Positions 17,936 through 27,428 are shown, counted from the first letter of the stretch. The stretch is 64,000 nucleotides of DNA from Candidatus Bathyarchaeota archaeon (GCA_002726865.1 PBSW01000031.1:1-64000); one strand, 5' to 3'. Numbers and translations are program-made. The notes: generated by a model not told the origin, from the sequence alone.

Positions 17936-18008
17936 TATGTTCAAGATTATTCTTCTAGGATAGTAAAATGTTGAAAACCCCGCCAATGGTCTTTTTTCGT
18001 GGGATGGG

Positions 18009-19397
18009 TCAACCATCACGCTTAGACATGATATATTCGTGTATTGCGTTCGCCGCATTTTTGCCGGCTCCCATCGCGCTGATGACAGTGGCTGCCCCGC
18101 TAACGACGTCACCTCCCGCGTAGATGCCCTCTATATTGGTCTGCATCGTATCCTCATCGACGACCAATGTGTTCCGCCGGGTTGTCGCGAGCCCCTCCGT
18201 GGTCTGCTGGATGATGGGGTTTGGTGTCTGGCCGATGGCGATGACTACTGTGTCAACATTAAGAAGGAACTCAGAGCCTTCTATTGGCACCGGCCTCCTT
18301 CTGCCGGACTCGTCAGGCTCCCCAAGCTCCATCCGGATGAGCTCAATTTGTTTAACCTGGTTCTTGTCGTCGCCGATGAACCTAACGGGGTTGGTCAGTA
18401 ATTTGAACTCGACTCCCTCCTCCTCGGCGTTCTCTATTTCCTCATGCCTTGCAGGGAGCTCCTCCATACCCCTCCGGTAGACGATGTAGACTTTCTCTGT
18501 CCCCATCCTTAAAGCCGAGCGGATAGCATCCATCGCAACGTTGCCCCCTCCTATAACCGCCACGACCTTCCCCATATCAAGCGGAGTGTCGTACTCGGGG
18601 AAACGGTAGGCCTTCATGAGGTTGATCCGAATGAGGAATTCGTTCGCGGAATAGATTCCGTTCAAGTTCTCCCCAGGGATTTGCATAAACCGGGGTAAAC
18701 CAGCGCCGCTCCCGATGAAGATCGCGTCAAAGCCGAGTTCAAACAGCTCTGAGACGGTGTGGAGCATTCCGATCATGGAATCAAGATGGATCTTAACACC
18801 GAGCTTTTTTACGTACTCAACTTCGGCCTGCACAATCTCCTTGGGCAGCCTGAATTGGGGGATACCGTACATCAGCACACCACCGGCAGTGTGAAGAGCC
18901 TCAAAGATCTCGACCCCATGTCCTTTTTTTACTAGTTCCGCGGCTAATGTAAGGCCAGCGGGGCCTCCTCCTACAACGGCCACTCTCCCCCCGGAGTTCT
19001 CGACTATGGGGGGTATATCCGTGCCATTCTGTCTCTCCCAGTCGGCAACGAACCTCTCTAGACGACCAATAGAGACAGGATCTCCACGGTATTTCAGGAT
19101 ACATTTAAACTGGCACTGATCCTCTTGAGGGCAGACCCGCCCACAGACTGCAGGGAGTGCATTCCTTTCCTTGATCCTCTTAATGGCCTCATCGAACTTT
19201 TTCTCCTTGACGAACGCAATGAACCCAGCGATGTCGATGCCTACGGGACATCCCTTAACGCACTGGGGATTGGGGCAGGTGAGGCACCGCTTCGCCTCCT
19301 CGACAGCCATCTTCTCGGTGTAGCCAATCGCCACCTCCTCGAAGTTTCGAATCCTCTCCTCTAGAGGCTGCTTAGGCATCCTGACCTCAGGCTTCAA
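18009..19397 (-). CDS. NADPH-binding flavoprotein, GltD/NfnB/SudA type
   Basis: A 462-residue homologue of the glutamate synthase small subunit and of the large subunit of NfnAB/SudAB. The N-terminus has cysteine clusters for [4Fe-4S] centres (CLTCPNPQCVKGCP and CGRVCPQEDQCQFKC), then an FAD site GGGPAGLTLAAELVKKGHG and an NAD(P) site GGGNVAMDAIRSALRMGT with RRGMEELPAR. It is 11 bases from the SudB/NfnA-like gene, so the two form a heterodimer. The pair exchanges electrons between NADPH and ferredoxin, NADH or a sulfur compound. No glutamate synthase large subunit is nearby. Confidence 0.9.
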   Translation of the reverse strand: MKPEVRMPKQPLEERIRNFEEVAIGYTEKMAVEEAKRCLTCPNPQCVKGCPVGIDIAGFIAFVKEKKFDEAIKRIKERNALPAVCGRVCPQEDQCQFKCILKYRGDPVSIGRLERFVADWERQNGTDIPPIVENSGGRVAVVGGGPAGLTLAAELVKKGHGVEIFEALHTAGGVLMYGIPQFRLPKEIVQAEVEYVKKLGVKIHLDSMIGMLHTVSELFELGFDAIFIGSGAGLPRFMQIPGENLNGIYSANEFLIRINLMKAYRFPEYDTPLDMGKVVAVIGGGNVAMDAIRSALRMGTEKVYIVYRRGMEELPARHEEIENAEEEGVEFKLLTNPVRFIGDDKNQVKQIELIRMELGEPDESGRRRPVPIEGSEFLLNVDTVVIAIGQTPNPIIQQTTEGLATTRRNTLVVDEDTMQTNIEGIYAGGDVVSGAATVISAMGAGKNAANAIHEYIMSKRDG

Positions 19398-19408
19398 GTT
19401 CGCCAGTG

Positions 19409-20224
19409 TTAAGCCTCCTCGCTTAGGACCATGCAGATCTTCTCGTGAGGGGTATAGACCTTCATCCGTGAGGAAAGCTGGTTGTAGTCAACCTGATGGC
19501 CGTCGAAGTCAGGGCCGTCAACACAAGCGAATTTGGTCTCGCCTCCAACGGTAACCCTGCAAGCCCCGCACATCCCCATGCCGTCTACCATGATGGGAAA
19601 GAGGTTCACCGAAGTTGGTATACCAAAGGGTTTAGTCATGTCCGCAATCATCCTTTGCATCGATGTGGGGCCTATAGTGAACACGTGATTGTATGAAGAC
19701 TCCTCAAAGAGGCCCTCCAAGAAGCCTAGGCCCGTGTACTCTAATCTCCCGTCGTCGGTGGACACATACAGCTCATCAGCGATCTTTCTGGCCTCCTCAA
19801 CGAAGAAGAGATGATCCTCGCTCCTAGCCCCAAGGACGATAACGACCTCGTTCCCGAGCGCTTTAAGATCCATAGCGTGATAGAGGAGGGCTCCGATAAA
19901 GGTGCCTCCACCCACGCACATAACCTTGCCGAAGTTCTCCATCGGGGCCGGTTTTCCCAAGGGCGCCGCGAAATTGAGGATCTCATCCCCTTCCTCTAGT
20001 CTCCCCAACTGAATTGAGGACTTTCCGACCTCCGCGAAGACGAGGGAAACCGTCCCTTTCTTTGGATCACTCCCGGCTAGCGTGATAGGGACCCTCTCGC
20101 CCTTCTCGTGGGTCCTGAGAATCGCGAACTGCCCCGGGCGGGCCTTTTTGGCAACTGCTGGGGCTTCCACCTCAAACAGCTTTACATTAGAGGTGAGAAC
20201 CACCTTTGAGACAATCTTTGACAT
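19409..20224 (-). CDS. Ferredoxin-NADP+ reductase-like subunit (NfnA/SudB type)
   Basis: A 271-residue FAD/NAD(P)-binding protein of the dihydroorotate dehydrogenase electron-transfer type. The N-terminal FAD domain has RPGQFAILRTHEKGERVPIT (about 28-47), the nucleotide domain begins VGGGTFIGALLYHAM, and the C-terminal cysteine cluster MCGACRV...KFACVDGP holds a [2Fe-2S] centre. Order and spacing with the GltD-like gene match NfnAB of clostridia and SudAB/FNOR of Pyrococcus. Role: reversible electron transfer between pyridine nucleotides and ferredoxin, possibly bifurcating. The GDH gene just upstream is a likely consumer or supplier of NADPH. Confidence 0.88.
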   Translation of the reverse strand: MSKIVSKVVLTSNVKLFEVEAPAVAKKARPGQFAILRTHEKGERVPITLAGSDPKKGTVSLVFAEVGKSSIQLGRLEEGDEILNFAAPLGKPAPMENFGKVMCVGGGTFIGALLYHAMDLKALGNEVVIVLGARSEDHLFFVEEARKIADELYVSTDDGRLEYTGLGFLEGLFEESSYNHVFTIGPTSMQRMIADMTKPFGIPTSVNLFPIMVDGMGMCGACRVTVGGETKFACVDGPDFDGHQVDYNQLSSRMKVYTPHEKICMVLSEEA

Positions 20225-20469
20225 TTTTGAAGCCCTTGATGAATCCTAAATCAATTGAAAGGGTTATTAATAAAATTGAGGTCAGAAAATGATGGCCTGT
20301 GAGGCCTATGGATATTTCCCCTGAAAAGGGGATATAACCTTATACTTGGGAAAAGCCGAATATTTTGGAGATTCGGGAGGAAAAAACTCGAAGCGGGGAG
20401 ATCTCGTCCTCATTACCCCATAGAGTACAAAAAAGTAGAGTCATTCCCCTCTCACAATCATATCGCCAT

Positions 20470-21816
20470 CTAGGATAGGTATCCTTGGGAGACCATAGCA
20501 TTGGCGATCTTAAGGAAGCCCGTGATATTTGCGCCGAGAACATAGTTACCCGATTCACCAAAGATCTTGGAAGTCTCGTATGCAGCCGTGTGGATGTTCA
20601 CCATTATCTGGTGAAGCCTAGCATCGACCTCCTCCCTGCTCCAAAAGTATCTCTGGCTGTTTTGGGCCATCTCGAGACCGGAGGTCGCGACGCCTCCAGC
20701 GTTGGAGGCTTTTCCAGGGCTGTAGAGGACATTGTTCTCGAGGAAGATATTGATACCCTTTAGGGTGGTAGGCATGTTGGCTCCCTCGCCCACGGCTAGC
20801 ACCCCGCAATCCACAAGGGTCTGGGCGTCCTTTTCATCCAGTTCGTTCTGGGTGGCGCAAGGCAATGCGATATCACACTTGTATACCCATGGGTTTCCCC
20901 CTGCGATGTACTCTTCGTTGTACTTTTCGGCGAAATCTTTAATCCTTCCTCTCTTGACGTTCTTAAGCTCCATGATATAGTCCCACTGGTCACGCGTGAT
21001 CCCTTCAGGCACGTAGACGCAACCGCTGGAGTCGCTCAGCGTAACGACCCGGGCTCCGATCTGAAGACACTTGTCAGCAGCGTACTGAGCGACGTTACCT
21101 GAGCCAGAGATAGTGACAACCTTGCCCTTCATATCTTCGCCTTTCGTCTTGAGCATTTCCTGAACGAAGTAGACGTCACCATAGCCAGTAGCCTCTGGCC
21201 TGATGAGGCTCCCTCCGTAGTTAGATCCTTTACCGGTGAAGGCAGCAGTGCCGTGGATGTTTGTGATCTTCCTAAAGGAACCGTATAAGTAGCCGATCTC
21301 GCGCCCCCCTACGCCGATGTCACCCGCGGGGACGTCAACGAACTGGCCGATGTGCCGGTGCATCTCAAGCATAAAACTGTGGCAAAAACGTTCAACCTCC
21401 GCATCGGTCTTATCCTTTGGGTCAAAGTCTGAGCCACCCTTTCCACCACCCATAGGGAGGCCGGTGAGGCTGTTCTTAAAGCTCTGCTCGAAGCCCAGGA
21501 ACTTGATGAGACCAAGAACGACTGTTGGGTGGAACCTGAGACCACCCTTGTAAGGTCCTATAGCGGAATTATATTGGACCCTAAAGCCCCTATTAACCTG
21601 GATTTCGCCCTCCTTGTCCTCCCAGGTGACGCGGAACTGAACTACCCTCTCCGGCTCGACTATTCTCTCTAGGATCTTATATTTCTCGTAATGGGGATAT
21701 TTTTTAATTGCAGGCGAAATAGTATCAAGAACCTCATAGACTGCTTGATGAAAGACCCTTTGACCGGGGTCATTCTCGACCACGCTATTGTAAACTTTCT
21801 CAGCGTAACTGTTCAA
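20470..21816 (-). CDS. gdhA: NADP-specific glutamate dehydrogenase (bacterial type, 448 aa)
   Basis: Hexameric glutamate dehydrogenase, interconverting glutamate and 2-oxoglutarate plus ammonia. Substrate-binding PYKGGLRFHP and LPMGGGKGGSDFDP, then the Rossmann region SGSGNVAQYAADK, LPCATQNELD, EGANMPTT and APGK-like SPGKASNAGGVATSGLEM are all present. Length and text match the about 450-residue class I enzyme of E. coli rather than the about 420-residue class found in Sulfolobales and Thermococcales, which suggests a bacterial origin. Start ATG 21816. Same strand as the Nfn-like pair, 245 bases apart. Confidence 0.95.
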   Translation of the reverse strand: MNSYAEKVYNSVVENDPGQRVFHQAVYEVLDTISPAIKKYPHYEKYKILERIVEPERVVQFRVTWEDKEGEIQVNRGFRVQYNSAIGPYKGGLRFHPTVVLGLIKFLGFEQSFKNSLTGLPMGGGKGGSDFDPKDKTDAEVERFCHSFMLEMHRHIGQFVDVPAGDIGVGGREIGYLYGSFRKITNIHGTAAFTGKGSNYGGSLIRPEATGYGDVYFVQEMLKTKGEDMKGKVVTISGSGNVAQYAADKCLQIGARVVTLSDSSGCVYVPEGITRDQWDYIMELKNVKRGRIKDFAEKYNEEYIAGGNPWVYKCDIALPCATQNELDEKDAQTLVDCGVLAVGEGANMPTTLKGINIFLENNVLYSPGKASNAGGVATSGLEMAQNSQRYFWSREEVDARLHQIMVNIHTAAYETSKIFGESGNYVLGANITGFLKIANAMVSQGYLS

Positions 21817-21977
21817 AGTTCATCACATCGTAAATAGGATAGGGAAGCCCACGTTTACTATATATGTTTTTTCCGGTTAGATGGAATCCAATATTTGTTA
21901 CATAAATACTACAAAATGGTTTAGATAAATAGTGATTATCTTGATCATGGAAATTTTGTCATAACTATACCTAGATG

Positions 21978-24164
21978 TCAATCCTTACTGAACGTTTCCA
22001 GTTCTAACGTTGTCTCCTTCGTTGATATGGAGGGGTTCATGCCTCTCAACTTTTCGGTAAAATCAGATATAAATTCAGCGAACTCTCTAGGCATGCCTGC
22101 GCTATTAAAGAGCATCTCGAGCCGATCGCCACCTATCTCCAGCACGTCAAGAGCCTTTTTTGCCACATCGATCCGCCTCTCCGCTTTGAGGTTTCCATCG
22201 ATATAGTGACACTGCTCCTTAAGGCATCCCGCCACGATAACACCGTCAGCTCCCTTCTCAAATGCCTTGTAAATGTGGCTGAAATCTACCCTGCCCGTGC
22301 ACGGAACGAGGATTATCCTGAGGTTGTCAGGGTATTGTAAACGCATAACTCCTGCAAAGTCGGCGGCCGCGTAGCTACACCACTTACATGCAAAGCAAAC
22401 GATCGCAGGTTCCGCACTTTTGTCCGGGTTCATCCACTTTCCGGGGGAGAGGAGGGCCTCGACAGCAGGGATCAGCTGGCTATCCTTGAAATATTTTAAC
22501 TGCATAGTTCCCATGGGGCACTCCACTGCACAGATGCCGCATCCTTTACATTCCGCCTCGTTCACATTGGGCTCGCTAAAAGAGCTCATAGTTATAGCTT
22601 CAAAGGGACACGCTTCAGCGCATGCTGCACATCCCACACAAAACGCCGGATCAAATACTGCTTTTACTGCTTCCCCGTAGACCTTCCCCTTGGCCATGGG
22701 AATTGCCGCCCTCGATGCTGCAGCGTAGGCCTGGGCAATGCTCTCCATGATGCCTTTGGGCCCGTGGGCCGTCCCACATAGGTAGATTCCCTCAGATGAG
22801 AAGTCCACAGGCCTCATCTTAGGGTGAGCTTCCAAGAAGAATTGGTCAGTGCCTATTGGGACCCGGAGCATCATGGCGAGGTCAATAGCGCCCTCTCTCT
22901 GAATAAGAGGGGTTGAGAGGATGATCATATCGGCATTCAGTGTAGTCTCCAACCCAACCAGCGTGTCATAGATGTTGACCCCGAAGCCACCCGCTGGAAG
23001 GATAGACACATTCGGAGGCTGCTCGGGAACAAAGTTCACGAATTTAATCCCCGCCCTCAGGGCCTCCCTATAATACTCCTCCAGTTCGATGCCGTATGCC
23101 AGCAGATCCCTATAGAGTATGTAGACGTCCGTATCGGGGCTCAGTTCTTTTATATGGAGAGCATTCTTGATAGCGACCCCACAGCAGATCCGGGAACAGT
23201 AGGTCCTTCCGTTCTCCTCCATCGCCCCGACGCACTGGATCATAACAACCCGCTCTGGAAGGCTCGGAGAGCCCGATCCCAAGAACTTTTCGAGCTCAAG
23301 TTGGGTCAAGATCTTCTCATTGATTCCATAGCTGTAATATCCCTGGGGCTCAAAGACCTCAGCACCTGTAGCTACGATAATGGTACCTACATCAACACGT
23401 TTAACCTTACCAGTACGTGACGTGATCTGGGCGGAAAAGCTTCCAACGAAACCACTGATAGAACTCACCTCAGATGAAGTGAACACGGTGATCCTTTCGT
23501 GATTTTTGACAGCCTCAATAATAGTTTCTAGTATTTTTTTCGCATCATCTCCAGTGGGATATATCTTATGGAGATCTTTGACGATCCCTCCCAACTCAGT
23601 CTCTTTCTCCACCAAGTAGACGTCGAAGCCCTGTTTAGCAACAGAGAGGGCAGCTGAAAGTCCGGAGACGCCTCCACCAATCACAAGGGAAACAGGAAGA
23701 ATATCAATCTCGGGCTCCTTCTCGGGCTCCAAGAACTGGGCCTTTGCCACACCCATCTGGACCAGGTACTTTGCTTTCTCCGTGGCCGCTGCCTGATCCT
23801 TATGGACCCAAGAATCATGCTCCCGGATATTGACCATCTGGAAGAGGTACTGGTTGAGGCCAGCTTCCTCACAGGCATTCCTGAAGAGGGGCTGGTGGGT
23901 CCTAGGGGTACAGGAGGCCACCACGACCCTTTCAAGCTTCTCCTCGGCGATAGCATCCTGGATGCACTGAATCCCGTCAGAGGAACAGGTGAATAGGTTC
24001 TCTTCAACGTAATCAACCGAGGGGAGACCCTTTACATGCTCCGCAACCTCCTTCATGCCGACGACGCCGGCGATATTTGAGCCACAATGGCATAGGAAAA
24101 CACCTATCCTAGGTTCGTTTGTATTATTTTCGCTCAAACTATTTCGCCTTTCCCATGGATTCAA
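21978..24164 (-). CDS. HdrA fused to MvhD-like domain (QmoB-like)
   Basis: A 728-residue iron-sulfur flavoprotein. The N-terminal HdrA domain has GVFLCHCGSNIAG and SCTPRTHQPLFRNACEEAG. The FAD domain begins LVIGGGVSGLSAALSVAKQG (about 158-177). Two ferredoxin motifs follow (CVGCAACAEACP and CKGCGICAVECP, about 525-570). The C-terminus is an MvhD/FlpD-type domain with CFACKWCSYAAAD, PCTGRVD and GCLKEQCHY. This layout equals QmoB. A TTG just after the previous stop (24137) is an alternative start that removes nine residues. Last gene of hdrC-hdrB-hdrA-this; it probably delivers electrons to the complex through its MvhD part. Confidence 0.9.
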   Translation of the reverse strand: MNPWERRNSLSENNTNEPRIGVFLCHCGSNIAGVVGMKEVAEHVKGLPSVDYVEENLFTCSSDGIQCIQDAIAEEKLERVVVASCTPRTHQPLFRNACEEAGLNQYLFQMVNIREHDSWVHKDQAAATEKAKYLVQMGVAKAQFLEPEKEPEIDILPVSLVIGGGVSGLSAALSVAKQGFDVYLVEKETELGGIVKDLHKIYPTGDDAKKILETIIEAVKNHERITVFTSSEVSSISGFVGSFSAQITSRTGKVKRVDVGTIIVATGAEVFEPQGYYSYGINEKILTQLELEKFLGSGSPSLPERVVMIQCVGAMEENGRTYCSRICCGVAIKNALHIKELSPDTDVYILYRDLLAYGIELEEYYREALRAGIKFVNFVPEQPPNVSILPAGGFGVNIYDTLVGLETTLNADMIILSTPLIQREGAIDLAMMLRVPIGTDQFFLEAHPKMRPVDFSSEGIYLCGTAHGPKGIMESIAQAYAAASRAAIPMAKGKVYGEAVKAVFDPAFCVGCAACAEACPFEAITMSSFSEPNVNEAECKGCGICAVECPMGTMQLKYFKDSQLIPAVEALLSPGKWMNPDKSAEPAIVCFACKWCSYAAADFAGVMRLQYPDNLRIILVPCTGRVDFSHIYKAFEKGADGVIVAGCLKEQCHYIDGNLKAERRIDVAKKALDVLEIGGDRLEMLFNSAGMPREFAEFISDFTEKLRGMNPSISTKETTLELETFSKD

Positions 24165-25491
24165 TTATCTCTGCGGTCCTTGCGGCCGCACCGCTTGCTT
24201 CTATAATAGTGTCTGGAATGTCCTTGGGTCCTCGACAAAAACCGCACATCAGGACACCCTCTCTAGTTGTGTCAAAGGGGGCCAGTATAGGGCTCGGTTT
24301 GACAAAGAAACCATGCTCGTCAAGCTCTACGCCCAAGATCTCAGATAGCTCGGGGTTTCCCTCACTGGGGGTCAAAGCCGTGCAGAGAACGACTAAATCG
24401 AAGACCCCCTCTTTCATCTCACCAGTATGGGTCTCCTCGTACCAGAAATAGAGTCTTCCGGATTCGTGATTCTTCCTTATCTCGCTGGGCTTGGCCCGGA
24501 CATATTTTATCCCATACTCTTCTCGGGCTCTGTTCACAAACTCTCTGAAGCCCTTTCCGAATGCCCTGATGTCTGTGTAGAATATTGTAACATCAGCATC
24601 AGGAGCATGTTCCTTGACCAGAACAGCCTCTTTTGTTGCATGCATGCAGCAGACCGCGGAGCAGTATGGCTTGCCTTCGACGAGGTCTCTTGAACCTACG
24701 CACTGTATAAAAGCGACGTCATGAGGGTGATCCTGGTTGGAGGGGCGAGTCAGATCCCCCTTCGTCGGGCCGCTGGCCGAAACGAGCCGCTCCAACTCCA
24801 TAGCCGTGATGACATCCTCATACCGCCCATAGCCGTATTCCTTCAGGGCTGAGGGATCATGGAGTTCGAGGCCTGTGGCCACTATTGTGGCACTGGCTTT
24901 GATCTTGATGATCTCCCCTTTCTGCTCGAAGTCGATGGCATTGGGATCGCAGAACTTTTCGCAGACTCTGCAGATCCCCTTTTGAAAGTAGAGGCAGTGC
25001 TCCCTATCAATCCTGTAGACAAGTGGAACGGACTGGGTAAAGGGAATATGAACTGCTTTTCTCCGGGAGAGTCCCATCTGCCATTCGTCTGTGACTCTCG
25101 CAGGGCATTTCTCGGCGCATATCCCGCAACCCACACATTTGTCCTCGTCGATGTACCTAGGTTTCTTTATAACCTCAACTGTGAAATCCCCAGCTTCCCC
25201 CGTAATCTCTTTAACCTCAGAGTAGGTTAGGAGCTCTATGTTAGGGTGGCGATAAACCTCGATCATTTTAGGGGATAGGATGCAGTTGGAGCAGTCCATG
25301 GTGGGGAAAGTCTTATCAAGGAGCGCCATTTTCCCCCCTATGCTTGGAGTCGTCTCAACAAGATGGACCTGGTAACCCCTGTCGGCTAGGTCTAGGGAAG
25401 CTTGCATCCCTGCTATGCCTCCACCTATCACGACAACGGATTCAATCTTTGCCAATTCAATCGACTTCCAGCTTCTCAAGAAGAACATCAA
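24139..25491 (-). CDS. hdrA: HdrA subunit, FAD core without N-terminal Fe-S domain (QmoA-like)
   Basis: A 450-residue flavoprotein starting directly at the FAD domain (VVIGGGIAGMQASLDLADRG). It has MDCSNCILSPKM, an inserted pair of cluster motifs (CVGCGICAEKCP and CLYFQKGICRVCEKFC) and C-terminal LCGFCRGPKDIPDTIIEAS. It lacks the cysteine-rich N-terminal domain present in the neighbouring HdrA-MvhD protein, so the two together resemble QmoA plus QmoB. ATG 25491 overlaps hdrB by 35 bases; a TTG two bases after the hdrB stop (25455) is a plausible alternative start. Role: flavin centre for electron bifurcation or confurcation in the Hdr complex. Confidence 0.9.
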   Translation of the reverse strand: MMFFLRSWKSIELAKIESVVVIGGGIAGMQASLDLADRGYQVHLVETTPSIGGKMALLDKTFPTMDCSNCILSPKMIEVYRHPNIELLTYSEVKEITGEAGDFTVEVIKKPRYIDEDKCVGCGICAEKCPARVTDEWQMGLSRRKAVHIPFTQSVPLVYRIDREHCLYFQKGICRVCEKFCDPNAIDFEQKGEIIKIKASATIVATGLELHDPSALKEYGYGRYEDVITAMELERLVSASGPTKGDLTRPSNQDHPHDVAFIQCVGSRDLVEGKPYCSAVCCMHATKEAVLVKEHAPDADVTIFYTDIRAFGKGFREFVNRAREEYGIKYVRAKPSEIRKNHESGRLYFWYEETHTGEMKEGVFDLVVLCTALTPSEGNPELSEILGVELDEHGFFVKPSPILAPFDTTREGVLMCGFCRGPKDIPDTIIEASGAAARTAEIIESMGKAK

Positions 25492-26341
25492 CGGGGCTTA
25501 GGTTGAAGTTGATTCCTAACGCCTCCTGTCCAATTCCCATGGCGAGGCCAAGGAGCTGGGTATAATATATTACCGGGAGCTCAATGGTATCATCACCGAG
25601 TATATTCTTGACCGCGCCCTGCTTCGCATCGTACATTTTGTGGCAGAAGGGACAGACGGTCACCATCCCGTCGAATTCTTGGGCCTGAACGGCCTTCAGC
25701 TTCTCCCCCGTCATCTTAAAAGAGGTCTCGGGGTCGTTCACTACGAGGTTTGCCCCGCAGCAGTCGAGCCTCTCAGGATATAGATCGGTCTTGGCCCCAA
25801 GAGCTATGGTGAGATCTTCGATGAGATGGGGATTCTCTGAGTCATCGGGTCTCCCTATGACACTCGGTCTTAGGACATGGCACCCGTAATGAGCCGCAAA
25901 TTTGAACCCATCTAGCGGTACCTTCACAAGTCCCTTGATATCATCAGCGCCGGCGTCTTTCCTCAAAACGTCGAGGAGGTGATGAGAACTACCCTCCCCC
26001 GAATATTTCAACCCCTCTATAGCCAGAATCTTGTTGATCTCTTCATGGAGCTCTGGGTCTTCGTTAAGGAGATGTTTGACCTCGCACATAGAGAGGTGGC
26101 ATCCATTACACAAGGTAAGAACATTGAGCCCTTTGTCGTTCGCTATGGCCATGTTTCTTGCGGTAAGGTATACCCAGCTTTTTTCGTTGATGCTCCTTAA
26201 AGGGTAGCCGCAGCAGCTGAAACCTTCGAGATCCACAAGATCTATCCCTAGCCGGGGAAGTGTCTCCCGCGCGGACATCTCAAAGCCATATTGCTCCGTC
26301 TGAATTGTACAACCGATAAAAAAGGCGTATTCAGGCATCAT
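25457..26341 (-). CDS. hdrB: Heterodisulfide reductase subunit B
   Basis: A 294-residue catalytic subunit with two CCG domains. The first has GFSCCGYPLRS and CNGCHLSMCEV, the second RLDCCGANLVV and VCPFCHKMYD. In methanogens these cysteines hold the two noncubane [4Fe-4S] clusters that cleave the CoM-S-S-CoB disulfide. No methyl-coenzyme M reductase is visible here, so the physiological disulfide or sulfur substrate is open. ATG 26341 overlaps the hdrC stop. Cytoplasmic. Confidence 0.93.
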   Translation of the reverse strand: MMPEYAFFIGCTIQTEQYGFEMSARETLPRLGIDLVDLEGFSCCGYPLRSINEKSWVYLTARNMAIANDKGLNVLTLCNGCHLSMCEVKHLLNEDPELHEEINKILAIEGLKYSGEGSSHHLLDVLRKDAGADDIKGLVKVPLDGFKFAAHYGCHVLRPSVIGRPDDSENPHLIEDLTIALGAKTDLYPERLDCCGANLVVNDPETSFKMTGEKLKAVQAQEFDGMVTVCPFCHKMYDAKQGAVKNILGDDTIELPVIYYTQLLGLAMGIGQEALGINFNLSPVDVLLEKLEVD

Positions 26342-26837
26342 CTCTTTCCTCCATTACTTTCTCGAGGGCCTCAAGGAACTTCTTCATATCCATCGGTTTA
26401 CTCATCTCCGGAAGACCAAGCTCATCACGTTCGAAAGAATCGAATTCCCTATCAACAACCTCTTGGGGGAGCTGGATGGAACTATGGCGCTTTACGGAGC
26501 CTATCATCTTTGAAAGCCCCTTCGGGTACGGAAGTCCCTCTCGGACGGCCTGATTCTGTAGGGATACGATGATGTCATAGGGGGTGATATCCCGAGGACA
26601 CCGTTCTATGCACTGGAGGCACCCCGTGCATGTCCAGATGACACCAGAGTCAAGGACCTCACGTATGAGATCCCGTTGAGTCATCGCGACAATCCGTCTC
26701 GGATTCAGGTCCAAATATTTCGCCGAGGGACAGCCACTGGTGCACTTTCCACACTGATGGCACTCATCCCAACTGAACTCTGCAACTCCCTCATCTAAAA
26801 GCGATGCTGCGTTTAGCTCAATCATGAAACCTTTCAT
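26331..26837 (-). CDS. hdrC: Heterodisulfide reductase subunit C
   Basis: A 168-residue soluble electron-transfer subunit with two [4Fe-4S] motifs, CHQCGKCTSGCP (about residues 26-37) and CTGCLQCIERCP (about 70-81). It passes electrons from HdrA to HdrB. It has no membrane anchor, unlike QmoC or HdrE fusions. ATG at 26837 or the second ATG four codons later (MIELNAAS) both fit. First gene of the four-gene hdr operon; a 200-base leader region with no gene lies upstream. Confidence 0.92.
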   Translation of the reverse strand: MKGFMIELNAASLLDEGVAEFSWDECHQCGKCTSGCPSAKYLDLNPRRIVAMTQRDLIREVLDSGVIWTCTGCLQCIERCPRDITPYDIIVSLQNQAVREGLPYPKGLSKMIGSVKRHSSIQLPQEVVDREFDSFERDELGLPEMSKPMDMKKFLEALEKVMEERDDA

Positions 26838-27044
26838 CCCTTAAGTAGAATAGAATTGAAGCCTCAAACCCTTTGTAAAAAGAGAATGTATTTGGCACAA
26901 ATAGCGATATCTTTTTGCATCGGAGAAAATTGAAAATCTCACCATTTCGGGGAATCACTTATGGTTAGATGCGCGTTATATATTGTTTGTGGTGGGGCAT
27001 TCCCAGCATAGACACTCTGCATATAAAACGGACTCAAGAGATTC

Positions 27045-27428
27045 TCAGAATTTTCCGCACAGAAAACCAACTATATTTTCAATTTCTCCAGTGATTTGGA
27101 ACTGGATTGGACCCAATACAGACACATCAGCGCTATGGAAGGAGGCGCGACCTGCGTAGGCCGCCTGCTTATTTAAACCGAAGGATAAGCGATCGTCAGT
27201 GGATGATTGGGTCAAAAACGAAAAAGCGGCGTCTCTTATCCGCATCCTGGCAATCAGTTGTCTAATAGGAAGGAGGTCCTCCATCTTCTCGAGATCCCCT
27301 TTGAGGATGGACCCCCGTCCATCATCGGATTTATGAAGTTTGATCTCCCCTAAAACATTCCTAACAGCTTGCTTTACCCTCTCCACGCTCTCAGTAGAAT
27401 GTACCTTAACCCTAACCACTCCCTTCAT
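27045..27428 (-). CDS. COG1325 (DUF54) RNA-binding domain protein
   Basis: A 127-residue protein of the archaeal COG1325 family, once predicted as an exosome-linked subunit. It opens with VVRVKVHSTESVERVKQAVRN, has a central LLPIRQLIARMRIRDAA helix and ends with SADVSVLGPIQFQITG. RNA binding is a family prediction, not demonstrated here. It is four bases downstream of the UPF0200 kinase gene, an order seen in other archaea, so the two act in one operon. Confidence 0.82.
   Translation of the reverse strand: MKGVVRVKVHSTESVERVKQAVRNVLGEIKLHKSDDGRGSILKGDLEKMEDLLPIRQLIARMRIRDAAFSFLTQSSTDDRLSFGLNKQAAYAGRASFHSADVSVLGPIQFQITGEIENIVGFLCGKF

Noticed and set aside
18009..19397. Genuine glutamate synthase small subunit
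   Set aside because: No large subunit nearby, and the neighbour is an NfnA/SudB-like protein, which points to an Nfn/Sud-type pair.
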